10,018 nt of DNA from Rubritepida sp. (GCA_028291485.1 JAQGHZ010000303.1:1-10018), one strand, 5' to 3'. Counted from the first letter of the stretch, positions 1 through 5,997 are shown. Numbers and translations: made by a program. Notes: generated by a model not told the origin, from the letters alone.

Positions 1-8
1 CTCCCCTC

Positions 9-410
9 ATGTTCAGCCTGACGGTCGTCGACCACATCATGGTCGCGCATTCCTTCCGCGGCGCCGAGTTCGGCCCGGCCCAGCGGCTGCACGGCGCGAC
101 CTTCGTGGTGGAGGCGGAGTTCCGCGCCCCGAAACTGGACGACCTGCACCTGCTCATCGACATCGGCCTGGCGAAGGACGAGCTGCGAAAAATCCTCTCC
201 GCGCTGGATTATCGCAACCTCGACGAAGTGCCGGAATTCGCTGCCAAGAACACGACGACGGAATTCCTGTGCCTGCACATCCACGGCCTGTTGGCCGCCG
301 CCTGCCGCGACGGGCGCATGGGCCCCGGCGGCGACGGCGTGACCGGCATCAAGGTGCTGCTGCGCGAGAGCCACGTGGCCTGGGCCGCCTTCGAAGGCCC
401 GCTCGAATGA
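9..410 (+). CDS. 6-pyruvoyl-tetrahydropterin synthase / QueD-like protein, active site altered
   Basis: The 133-aa protein has the T-fold layout of the PTPS/QueD family: an N-terminal AHSF (His14), LHG (His28), an LDYRNLD segment at 66-72 matching the family's LDH..LN, an NTTTEFL helix at 81-87, and a C-terminal strand with Glu120. Family members convert dihydroneopterin triphosphate into tetrahydropterin products and use three Zn-binding histidines plus a Cys/Asp/His catalytic set. Against E. coli QueD (CGRLHGH), this protein reads AQRLHGA: the catalytic Cys position is Ala24, the third zinc His is Ala30, and the catalytic His is Tyr68. Fold membership is fairly clear; the classical reaction is doubtful. 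The start ATG at 9 gives the expected N-terminus. Its stop overlaps the next start by 4 bp (ATGA), so it is probably translationally coupled to the glycosyltransferase. Any gene upstream lies outside the window; one forward frame stays open to a TGA at 19-21. Confidence 0.82.
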   Translation: MFSLTVVDHIMVAHSFRGAEFGPAQRLHGATFVVEAEFRAPKLDDLHLLIDIGLAKDELRKILSALDYRNLDEVPEFAAKNTTTEFLCLHIHGLLAAACRDGRMGPGGDGVTGIKVLLRESHVAWAAFEGPLE

Positions 411-1441
411 GGATCTCGCTCTTCGTCCCCGCCCCCTTCGACACCGTCTCGGGGGGCTATCTCTACGACCGCCGGCTGACCGAGGGCCTGCGCGCCCTCG
501 GCCACGAGGTCCGCGTGGCCGAGCTCGACGGCCGCTTCCCCATGCCGGACGAGACGGCGGAGGTCTCGGCCCGCGCCGCCTTTCTCGCACTGGCCGGCGA
601 CGAGATCCCTGTCATCGACGGGCTCGCCTTGCCCGCCTTCGCCAGCCTCGCCAACGAGTTGGCCGCGCGCAGCGCCGTCGCGCTCATTCACCACCCGACC
701 TCGCTCGAGCCCGGCCCGCACCAGGAGGCGCTGGCCGAGCGCGAGCGCGCCCTCTTCGCCGCCTGCGGGCGACTGGTCGTGACCTCGCCTTATACGGCCA
801 GGGGCCTGCCGGCGCTCGGCGCCGACGCGTCGCGCATCGGCGTGGTGGAGCCGGGCACCGATCCGGCGCCACGCGCCATAGGCTCGGGCGGGCCGGGCGT
901 GCGCATCCTCTCGGTCGGCTCGCTCATCCCGCGCAAGGGGCACGACGTGCTGCTGCGCGCGCTGGGGCGCCTCACCGACCTCGAATGGACGCTGCGCATC
1001 GCCGGCCCGCCGGCCGATCCCGTGCATGCGGACGGCCTCGCGGCGCTGGCCGAGGAGCTTGGCCTCACCTCGCGCGTCACCTTCCTCGGCGCGATCAACA
1101 ACGGCACGCTCGAGCGGGAATACGCGGCCGCCGACCTCTTCGCGCTGGCCACACATTTCGAGGGCTTCGGCATGGCCGCCGCCGAGGCGCAGGCGCGCGG
1201 CCTGCCGCTTGCGCTCTGCACCGGCGGCGCGATCGCCGATCTCATCGGCCCCGGGGCGGCGATCCTGGCCGCGCCGGGCGATGCCAACAGCCTCTCGCGT
1301 GGCATGCGCCGGCCGCTCTTCGACACGGCGCTGCGCGCACAGATGGCCGAGGCCAGCTGGGCCGCCGGGCAATCCCTGCCCCGCTGGGAGGACCGCGCGG
1401 CCCGCTTCGTCGCCGAGCTGGAGGCCGCCGGCCATGGTTAA
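407..1441 (+). CDS. glycosyltransferase family 4 (GT-B fold)
   Basis: The 344-aa protein is a retaining GT-B enzyme expected to transfer a sugar from a nucleotide-sugar donor in the cytoplasm. The N-terminal domain begins MRISLFVPAPFDTVSGG, an acceptor-side Rossmann domain with the glycine loop usual in GT4. The C-terminal donor domain starts near residue 165 with ILSVGSLIPRKGHDVLL (Arg176/Lys177 at the donor phosphate site). It carries the E-x7-E motif in FEGFGMAAAEAQARG (Glu252 and Glu260). Acceptor and donor cannot be read from the sequence. The start at 407 is chosen because it overlaps the upstream stop as ATGA and gives a normal GT4 N-terminus; the open frame runs further upstream only inside the PTPS-like gene. 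It ends 8 bp inside the methyltransferase gene. The tight packing suggests it acts on the same compound as its neighbours (inference). Confidence 0.88.
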   Translation: MRISLFVPAPFDTVSGGYLYDRRLTEGLRALGHEVRVAELDGRFPMPDETAEVSARAAFLALAGDEIPVIDGLALPAFASLANELAARSAVALIHHPTSLEPGPHQEALAERERALFAACGRLVVTSPYTARGLPALGADASRIGVVEPGTDPAPRAIGSGGPGVRILSVGSLIPRKGHDVLLRALGRLTDLEWTLRIAGPPADPVHADGLAALAEELGLTSRVTFLGAINNGTLEREYAAADLFALATHFEGFGMAAAEAQARGLPLALCTGGAIADLIGPGAAILAAPGDANSLSRGMRRPLFDTALRAQMAEASWAAGQSLPRWEDRAARFVAELEAAGHG

Positions 1442-2336
1442 GGAAAACGGGGCTAAGGAAAACGGGACTGAGGAATTCGACGGCGACTGGCTCGACCTGC
1501 GCGAGCCCTTCGACGCCGCCGCCCGCGACCCCGGCCTCGCCGAGCTGCTGATGCAGCATGTCGACGAGAAGGCGCGCCCGCGCTTCCTCGATCTCGGCGC
1601 CGGCACCGGCAGCCTGACGCGCTGGCTCGGCCATTTCGTCGCGCGGCCGCACACATGGATCCTGGCGGATGCCGACGCGGAACTCATGTCGCGCGCCTTC
1701 GAGACCATGATGGACGCGGCCGAGGACATGGGCTGGAAGGCCACCTGGCCGCAGAAGAAGGCCCTGCTGGTGCATTCGCCCCACGGGGCCTGGCGCATCG
1801 AGGGCATCCTGACCAACCTCCTCGAGGCGCCGACCGGCCTGCCGCTGGATGCGGTGGACGTCGTCACCTGCTCGGCCCTGTGCGACCTCGTCTCCGAGCG
1901 CTGGCTGGTGGGGCTGGCGGCGGCGCTGGCGAAGCGGAAGCTGCCCTTCTACGCGGCGCTGAACGTCTCGGGCCGCGAGCGCTTCTCGCCGCCGCTGTCC
2001 GGCGACGCGCTGGTGGCGCGCGGCTTCCTCCGCGACCAGCGGCGCGACAAGGGTTTTTCCGGGATCGCCCTCGGGCCGGAGGCGCCCACCGTCATCGCGC
2101 GGGTCTTCGCGGCGCATGGCTACCAAGTGCATCGCGCGCCGAGCCCCTGGATCGTGCCGCGCCAAGCGCGCGACATGACCTATGAGCTGGCGCTCGGCCA
2201 TGCAGAGGCCGCGCTGCGCCATGAGAAGCGTGGAGCCGCGCAGATCCGGGAATGGGCGGAGGTGCGGGGCACGCAGGCGGATGACGGCCAGCTTGCGGTG
2301 CGCGTGGAGCACCAGGACGTGCTCTGCCTGCCTTGA
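1434..2336 (+). CDS. class I SAM-dependent methyltransferase
   Basis: The 300-aa protein carries SAM-binding motif I, FLDLGAGTGSL (51-61), with acidic residues following in ILADAD (76-81), as in Rossmann-fold methyltransferases. A VDVVTCSALCDLVSERW segment (141-157) fits the motif IV/post-IV region. No DPPY or other DNA/RNA-methylase signature is seen, so a small-molecule acceptor is likelier. The start at 1434 gives an 8-bp overlap with the glycosyltransferase; no later in-frame ATG lies before motif I close enough to be attractive, except Met40, which would cut the N-terminal helix. The N-terminus has a duplicated KENG unit (VKENGAKENG) from a 15-bp tandem DNA repeat that looks like a recent expansion. 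It is the last gene of the trio; two hairpins follow at 2389-2445. The exact substrate is unknown. Confidence 0.85.
   Translation: MVKENGAKENGTEEFDGDWLDLREPFDAAARDPGLAELLMQHVDEKARPRFLDLGAGTGSLTRWLGHFVARPHTWILADADAELMSRAFETMMDAAEDMGWKATWPQKKALLVHSPHGAWRIEGILTNLLEAPTGLPLDAVDVVTCSALCDLVSERWLVGLAAALAKRKLPFYAALNVSGRERFSPPLSGDALVARGFLRDQRRDKGFSGIALGPEAPTVIARVFAAHGYQVHRAPSPWIVPRQARDMTYELALGHAEAALRHEKRGAAQIREWAEVRGTQADDGQLAVRVEHQDVLCLP
1437..1466 (+). repeat. two 15-bp tandem repeats at the methyltransferase start
   Basis: Two copies of a 15-bp unit share 13 identical bases, TAAGGAAAACGGG (1439-1451 and 1454-1466), and encode VKENG then AKENG. The first copy contains the stop codon (TAA, 1439-1441) of the upstream glycosyltransferase. 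The second carries an equivalent in-phase TAA at 1454-1456. Each copy also holds a purine run resembling a ribosome binding site. A third, degraded unit (ACTGAGGAATTC) may follow. Confidence 0.75.
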
Positions 2337-2388
2337 GGAGGCTTTGCTCCCTCAAAATACCCCACCTGTAAAATCAGAATCATAGGGT

Positions 2389-2409
2389 CCAGGGATTTGT
2401 AATCCCTGG
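2389..2409. terminator. hairpin between convergent genes (first of two)
   Basis: This is a perfect inverted repeat, CCAGGGATT / TGT loop / AATCCCTGG, with a 9-bp stem. It lies 52 bp after the methyltransferase stop. No T-tract follows on either strand, so it is a weak candidate for intrinsic termination alone. Together with the next hairpin it could end transcription from both sides or be a dispersed palindromic element. Confidence 0.55.
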
Positions 2410-2418
2410 CGGGGAGAG

Positions 2419-2445
2419 TGTGAGAGGGGTGGAGCCCCTCTCACA
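2419..2445. terminator. strong hairpin between convergent genes (second of two)
   Basis: The stem is TGTGAGAGGGG / TGGAG loop / CCCCTCTCACA, an 11-bp perfect stem that is GC-rich at the loop. It ends 7 bp from the stop codon of the minus-strand metallo-hydrolase, a suitable place for its terminator, and it also faces the plus-strand operon. It lacks a clear T-tract. Confidence 0.6.
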
Positions 2446-2452
2446 TCGCGCC

Positions 2453-3448
2453 CTACCCCAGCGACGTCACATCCATCGGCGTCGGCATCCACGCATACCC
2501 CTCCTGCTCCTTCGCCACATGGCCGAGGCCCGGCCAGGCGAAATGGTAGGACAGGATCTGCGTGCGATCCGTGGCGAAGCGCTCCAGCGTCCGGGCCCGT
2601 GTCTGCGCCGACATCTTCGGGTCCGTGTCGAAGGAGAATTCCCAGAGCGGCCGGCGCAGCAGCAGCACCGAGTGATGCGCGAGGTCGCCAGTGTTCACCA
2701 ACACCCGGTTGCCCGAGGTCACGGCATAGATCGTGTGCCCCACCGTATGTCCCGGCGCCGCCATCGCCTGGATGCCCGGCACCACCTCCGCCCCGTCGCG
2801 CACCATCACCATCCGGTCGCGATAGGCGTTCAGGTTCTTCGTCGCGCCGTCGACGAAGGCCGTCATGAACTCCGGTCCGCGCTTGTTGGCCGGGTCGGTC
2901 CAGAATCGCAGGTCGGCCTCGGTGATGGCGACCTGGGCGTTGGGGAAGTTGCGGTTGCCCTGTGCGTCCACCAGAGCCCAGCAATGGTCGCAATGGGCGT
3001 GGGTCAGGATTACCATGTCGATCTGCGAGGGTTCGATTCCCGCGGCGCGCATGTTGCGCAGCAGGCGGCCGGTGGTCGGGCCGAACATCTGGCTGGCCGG
3101 GCCCATGCTGTCGCCCATGCCGGTGTCGAACAGGACGAGCTGCCGCCCGGTGTTCACGATCAGCGCGTTCTGCTCGAGGTTCGCCGCATCCACCGGCAGG
3201 AAGTTCGCCTGCATCAGCGCCGCGATCTCCTGCGGCGGCGAGGCCGGAAAGGCCGGGATCGGGTTGCCGAGCGGCAGGCGGCCGTCCGAGACCACCGTGG
3301 CCTCGAACTCGCCGATCCGGAACCGATGCCAGGCCGGCGGGAGCTCGTTGCGGAAGGGCGCGGCAGCCTCGGCCGGGCCGCCGCCCCACCAGGGCGCGGA
3401 TGCCAGGGCGGCGCCGGCGCCCAGCAGGGCACGACGGGGGATGTCCAT
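2453..3448 (-). CDS. exported MBL-fold metallo-hydrolase
   Basis: The 331-aa protein is a metallo-beta-lactamase-fold hydrolase with the dinuclear metal site complete: THAHCDH (His150, His152, Asp154, His155), His234 in APGHTVGH, Asp255 in NTGDLAHH, and a late His302 in LSYHFAWPG. The order of segments (NALIVNTGRQLVLFDTG at 94-110, then the GRLLRNMRAAGIEPSQIDMVILTH run) resembles the methyl parathion hydrolase/AHL lactonase branch, but the substrate cannot be named. The N-terminus MDIPRRALLGAGAALA followed by AEAAAP has a twin-arginine pair, a hydrophobic stretch and an Ala-rich cleavage region, so periplasmic export, probably by Tat, is likely. The start at 3448 is supported by GGAGGAG about 8 bp upstream and by the signal peptide; the frame is open further upstream, but that is GC bias. 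It is divergent from the Bug protein, with 187 bp between. Confidence 0.88.
   Translation of the reverse strand: MDIPRRALLGAGAALASAPWWGGGPAEAAAPFRNELPPAWHRFRIGEFEATVVSDGRLPLGNPIPAFPASPPQEIAALMQANFLPVDAANLEQNALIVNTGRQLVLFDTGMGDSMGPASQMFGPTTGRLLRNMRAAGIEPSQIDMVILTHAHCDHCWALVDAQGNRNFPNAQVAITEADLRFWTDPANKRGPEFMTAFVDGATKNLNAYRDRMVMVRDGAEVVPGIQAMAAPGHTVGHTIYAVTSGNRVLVNTGDLAHHSVLLLRRPLWEFSFDTDPKMSAQTRARTLERFATDRTQILSYHFAWPGLGHVAKEQEGYAWMPTPMDVTSLG
3417..3442. repeat. inverted repeat arm 1 (signal-peptide coding DNA)
   Basis: These 26 bp encode IPRRALLGA of the metallo-hydrolase on the minus strand. They match 24 of 26 bases of 3645-3670, which encode the same residues of the Bug protein on the plus strand. 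The two arms therefore form a long imperfect inverted repeat around the divergent promoter region. Confidence 0.6.
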
Positions 3449-3560
3449 AGATCTGTCTCCTCCAGGGGCGCGCTGCCGTCTCCCGGGCCGCGTCGCCCTT
3501 CGGACGATACACCCGCGCAACCAGCGGATGCCAAGAAGAAGAGGACAGCCACAGGTTGCG

Positions 3561-3578
3561 GCTTCGCAGTTGCGAAGC
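3561..3578. promoter_or_regulatory. 18-bp perfect palindrome, candidate operator
   Basis: GCTTCGCA-GT-TGCGAAGC is a perfect 8-2-8 inverted repeat in the 187-bp gap between the divergent metallo-hydrolase and Bug genes. It lies about 57 bp before the Bug start codon and about 112 bp before the hydrolase start. It contains a T-N11-A arrangement, as seen at LysR-type boxes, but could equally bind a TetR/GntR/MarR-type dimer. No regulator gene is in the window. I could not place convincing -35/-10 boxes in the rest of this gap. Confidence 0.45.
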
Positions 3579-3635
3579 TCCCGGGTTGTGGAGCTGGCCC
3601 CGGAGTCAGCAGACTTCCGCCCAACGGAGGAAACC

Positions 3636-4622
3636 ATGATCCCGATCCCCCGCCGCGCCCTGCTGGGCGCGACGCTGGCCGCACCATCCCTCATTCCATC
3701 CCCCCTTGGCGCGCAGGGCCGCTTTCCCGACAAGCCGTTGCGCGTCTTCGTCCCCTGGACCCCGGGCGGCGCCACCGACATCCAGATGCGCACCGTCTGC
3801 GACATCGCCTCGCGCCATCTCGGCCAGGCGGTGGTGGTGGAGAACCGGCCCGGCGCCTCGGGCACGCTCGGCCCCCAGGCGATGCGCGACGCGCGACCCG
3901 ACGGCTACACGCTCAGCCAGATGCCCAATTCCACCTTCCGCATGCCGGCGCTCATGCGGGCGGCGGGCATGGCGCCGGTCTTCGATCCGCTGGCCGACTT
4001 CGCCTGGATCATCCGCATGGTCGGCTACATGGGCGGCGTGGTGGTCCGGCCCGACGCGCCCTGGCGGACCATGCCGGAGCTGATCGACCATGCCCGCGCC
4101 AACCCGGGCAGGGTTTTCTACGGAACGCCCGGCGCCAACACGACGGACATCGTGCTGCGCCGGGTCGCTCGGCAGGCGGAGATCGACTGGACGGCCGTGG
4201 CCTTCCGGGGCGCGGCGCCCAACCTGCAGGCGACGCTCGGCCGGCAGATCGACTTCTCCGCCGAGACCTCCGCCTGGGCCGACATGGCGCTGGAGGGGCG
4301 CCTCCGTCCGCTGGCGGTCTGGACCTCGGCGCGCGCGACGCGCTTCCCCGAGGTGCCGACGCTGCGCGAGCTCGGCTACGACTACGTGGCCGAGAGCAGC
4401 TACGGCATCGCCGCCCCGCGCGGCACGCCGCCCGAGGTCATCCTCGCGATCCACGACGCCTTCAAGCTGGCCGTGCACGATCCGCAGCACCTGGCCGTGC
4501 TGGCGCGCTTCGACATGCCCGTGCGCTACCTCGACCCCGAGGGCTATGCGGACGATTCGCGGCTGGTGAACGCACAGGAGATCGAGACCGTGCGCGAGCT
4601 GGGGCTGCGGCTCGGCGGTTGA
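3636..4622 (+). CDS. Bug-family (TTT) periplasmic solute-binding protein
   Basis: The 328-aa protein belongs to the Bug/TctC family of periplasmic binding proteins of tripartite tricarboxylate transporters, which capture carboxylates, amino acids or other small anions. Typical marks are FPDKPLRVFVPWTPGGATD (30-48), VVVENRPGASGTLG (66-79), RPDGYTL (87-93), the FGTPG-like VFYGTPGANTTD, and a late FPEVPTLRELGYD followed by GIAAPRGTPPEVI. Length is normal for the family. The N-terminus MIPIPRRALLGATLAA...GAQG is an export signal with a twin-arginine pair. The start at 3636 has a good ribosome binding site (GGAGG at 3626-3630). No TctA/TctB membrane subunits lie nearby, which is common because these receptors are often orphans in bacteria with many copies. 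The asparaginase gene follows after 32 bp and may share its transcript; the ligand is unknown. Confidence 0.92.
   Translation: MIPIPRRALLGATLAAPSLIPSPLGAQGRFPDKPLRVFVPWTPGGATDIQMRTVCDIASRHLGQAVVVENRPGASGTLGPQAMRDARPDGYTLSQMPNSTFRMPALMRAAGMAPVFDPLADFAWIIRMVGYMGGVVVRPDAPWRTMPELIDHARANPGRVFYGTPGANTTDIVLRRVARQAEIDWTAVAFRGAAPNLQATLGRQIDFSAETSAWADMALEGRLRPLAVWTSARATRFPEVPTLRELGYDYVAESSYGIAAPRGTPPEVILAIHDAFKLAVHDPQHLAVLARFDMPVRYLDPEGYADDSRLVNAQEIETVRELGLRLGG
3645..3670. repeat. inverted repeat arm 2 (signal-peptide coding DNA)
   Basis: Partner of 3417-3442, matching it in inverted orientation at 24 of 26 bases. It encodes IPRRALLGA of the Bug protein. The two differences (positions 9 and 12 of the arm) are third-codon C/T changes that leave the arginine codons synonymous. 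Confidence 0.6.
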
Positions 4623-4654
4623 CGCGCGGCCATGCCGCGCCTTGTCTGCACGCC

Positions 4655-5569
4655 ATGAGCACCTGGACCTTGGCGATTCACGGCGGCGCCGGAACCGTCT
4701 CCCGCACCGAACTCTCGCCGGCACGGGAGGCGGAGTACCGCGCCGGCCTGCGCGCCGCGCTGGAGGCGGGCGGCGCGATCCTCGCCGCGGGCGGCAGCGC
4801 GGAGGAGGCGGTGATCGCGGCCGTGAGGAGCCTGGAGGATTGCCCCCTGTTCAACGCCGGACGCGGCAGCACCTTCACGGCGGCGGGCACGATCGAGATG
4901 GACGCGGCGCTGATGCGCAGCGATTCGCAAGCCGGCGCGGTGACCGGCGTCATGCGGATCCGCAACCCGATCCTCGCCGCGCGCGAGGTGATGCACGCCA
5001 CGCCGCACGTCCTGCTGGCCGGCGCGGCGGCGGATGATTTCGCCGGGTCCCAGGGCCTCGCGATGGAATCGCCCGATTATTTCCGGACGGCGCACCGCCG
5101 CGCACAACTCGATGTGGCGCAAGCCGCGCGAGTCGTGGCGCTGGACCACGACCTGCCGTCGCGCATGGGAACGGTCGGCGCCGTGGCGCGCGACATCTCC
5201 GGCGCACTGGCGGCGGCGACCTCGACGGGCGGGATGACGAACAAGCCCGCCGGCCGCGTGGGCGATGCGCCCATCCTCGGCGCGGGGACCTGGGCGGATC
5301 GGGCGGTGGCCGTCTCCTGCACCGGCACCGGCGAGGCGTTCCTCCGCTGCGCGGCGGCGCACGAGATCTCGGCGCTGATCCGACTCGGCGGGAAGACCCT
5401 GGTGGAAGCGGCGGAGGAGGTTGCGCTCAGGCGCGTGCCCGAGGCCGGCGGCAAGGGCGGGCTGATCGCGGTGGATGCGGCGGGGACGCCCGCGCTGCCC
5501 TTCGGGACCGAAGGGATGTACCGCGGAGTCTGGCGGTCAGGCTCGGAGCCGGAAACCGCCATTCACTGA
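4655..5569 (+). CDS. iaaA: isoaspartyl peptidase / plant-type L-asparaginase (Ntn hydrolase)
   Basis: The 304-aa protein is an N-terminal-nucleophile hydrolase of the IaaA/plant-type asparaginase family. These enzymes cleave beta-aspartyl dipeptides and L-asparagine after self-cleavage into alpha and beta chains. It shows LAIHGGAGTV (6-15), FNAGRGSTFTAAGTIEMDAALM (66-87), and the self-cleavage site MGTVGAVA with Thr173 as predicted nucleophile. Substrate-binding segments follow: TSTGGMTNKPAGRVGDAPILGAGTWA (189-214, Arg201 and Asp204) and CTGTGE (222-227). Length is normal (E. coli IaaA is about 320 aa). No export signal is present, so it acts in the cytoplasm. The start at 4655 precedes the conserved first strand directly; no clear ribosome binding site is visible. 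It follows the Bug gene by 32 bp, so that protein may deliver its substrate (inference). A strong hairpin lies just downstream at 5580-5612. Confidence 0.93.
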   Translation: MSTWTLAIHGGAGTVSRTELSPAREAEYRAGLRAALEAGGAILAAGGSAEEAVIAAVRSLEDCPLFNAGRGSTFTAAGTIEMDAALMRSDSQAGAVTGVMRIRNPILAAREVMHATPHVLLAGAAADDFAGSQGLAMESPDYFRTAHRRAQLDVAQAARVVALDHDLPSRMGTVGAVARDISGALAAATSTGGMTNKPAGRVGDAPILGAGTWADRAVAVSCTGTGEAFLRCAAAHEISALIRLGGKTLVEAAEEVALRRVPEAGGKGGLIAVDAAGTPALPFGTEGMYRGVWRSGSEPETAIH

Positions 5570-5579
5570 ATGGCAGGGG

Positions 5580-5612
5580 CCCGGCCGGGCAGAGGAGTCT
5601 GGCCCGGCCGGG
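5580..5612. terminator. strong hairpin, bidirectional terminator candidate
   Basis: CCCGGCCGGGCAGA, a GGAG loop, then TCTGGCCCGGCCGGG form a stem of 14 pairs with one bulged base. It starts 10 bp after the asparaginase stop and lies 36 bp after the stop of the minus-strand small gene, so it serves convergent genes. A smaller 12-bp palindrome, CGGCAGCTGCCG (5626-5637), lies between it and that stop. There is no T-tract. Confidence 0.7.
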
Positions 5613-5648
5613 AGAGAACCGTCAGCGGCAGCTGCCGGTCTCGAACTC

Positions 5649-5816
5649 TCAGTGGTTGTTCGGGGCCTCGTCGCACATCGGGGCGCTGCCGGTCGTGACC
5701 AGGTCGGAATAGACGACGGTCGGGCTCGGCATCTGGTCCAGCGAATTCGAAAGGGCGAAGGCGCTGGAGGAGACGAAGGCGGCGAAGAGGCCGGCGAGAA
5801 GAAGTGAGCGGTTCAT
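5649..5816 (-). CDS. small secreted protein, 55 aa, unknown function (array member A)
   Basis: The predicted protein has a clear Sec signal peptide, MNRSLLLAGLFAAFVSSSAFA (1-21, AFA cleavage site), and a short mature part of about 34 residues rich in Ser, Pro and Asn with one Cys (Cys48). Its mature part does not align convincingly with the two neighbouring small proteins. However, its signal peptide style, 5' DNA core and upstream box match theirs, so it belongs to the same array. The frame can be extended upstream to residue M of MYNETAYPDR; I prefer the start at 5816 because that extension is made of the conserved non-coding core. A GGGAA purine run lies 9 bp upstream of the ATG. I recognise no family. 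It may be a truncated or rapidly diverging copy. Confidence 0.7.
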   Translation of the reverse strand: MNRSLLLAGLFAAFVSSSAFALSNSLDQMPSPTVVYSDLVTTGSAPMCDEAPNNH

Positions 5817-5839
5817 GACGATTGTTCCCAAGTTACCGG

Positions 5840-5863
5840 GGCGGTCGGGATAGGCCGTCTCGT
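5840..5863 (-). promoter_or_regulatory. conserved 24-bp 5' core of gene A
   Basis: On the minus strand this reads ACGAGACGGCC then TATCCCGACCGCC. It lies 23 bp upstream of the start codon of gene A and is repeated upstream of genes B (6355-6378, 22 of 24 identical) and C (6836-6859, 23 of 24 identical). Given the likely -10 box at 5873-5878, it would lie in the 5' untranslated leader, so it may act as RNA or as a downstream protein-binding site. Confidence 0.65.
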
Positions 5864-5872
5864 TGTACATAC

Positions 5873-5902
5873 AACATATGGCTTTGCCCTGCTTTCCGCC
5901 AA
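5873..5902 (-). promoter_or_regulatory. putative sigma-70-type promoter of gene A
   Basis: On the minus strand TTGGCG (5897-5902) and TATGTT (5873-5878) are 18 bp apart. The same two hexamers with the same spacing occur upstream of gene C, and the surrounding 13 bp GGAATTGGCGGAA is identical in both. Matches to the canonical hexamers are only partial. Confidence 0.4.
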
Positions 5903-5913
5903 TTCCACGACGG

Positions 5914-5927
5914 CATGTCCGTCATTC
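5914..5927 (-). promoter_or_regulatory. conserved upstream box of gene A
   Basis: On the minus strand this reads GAATGACGGACATG. Related boxes lie upstream of B (GTATGACGGATATG, 6428-6441) and C (GAATATCCGATATG, 6909-6922). In each case the gap to the downstream 24-bp core is 49-50 bp, placing the box just upstream of the -35 region, as expected for an activator site. Confidence 0.45.
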
Positions 5928-5997
5928 GGTGAGCGGATGCGGGGCGCGTCGTGGATGTGTTCGGGGGTGCGGACAAGCCCGTGCCCCCAGACGCGAA

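Noticed and set aside
209..1867. Long minus-strand open frame of about 550 codons opposite the glycosyltransferase and methyltransferase
   Set aside because: It is antisense to two genes with clear family motifs, is full of low-complexity Arg/Gly/Ala runs, and shows no domain. High GC makes stop codons rare in such frames.
2453..3448. Naming the MBL-fold protein as an AHL lactonase or organophosphate hydrolase
   Set aside because: The fold and metal residues fit many substrates. Without a search or structure, a specific substrate would be a guess.
3449..3865. Longer start for the metallo-hydrolase (about 139 extra codons)
   Set aside because: It overlaps the divergent Bug gene start and intergenic palindrome, while the start at 3448 has a good ribosome binding site and a twin-arginine signal peptide.
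2420..4654. Open frame extending the asparaginase upstream by about 745 codons
   Set aside because: It crosses the convergent hairpin region and runs antisense to the metallo-hydrolase and out of frame with the Bug gene. The asparaginase fold begins exactly at the ATG at 4655.
5817..5830. GGGAAC-type sequence near the small-gene starts as an EcfG (general stress) promoter element
   Set aside because: The GGAAC-like stretch lies at the ribosome-binding position and no CGTT follows at the required 16-18 bp spacing.
5817..5870. N-terminal extension of gene A (MYNETAYPDR...), similar to an in-frame stretch before gene B
   Set aside because: The similarity comes from the conserved DNA core. Gene C has an indel that breaks this frame, and the signal peptide directly follows the internal ATG in all three genes.
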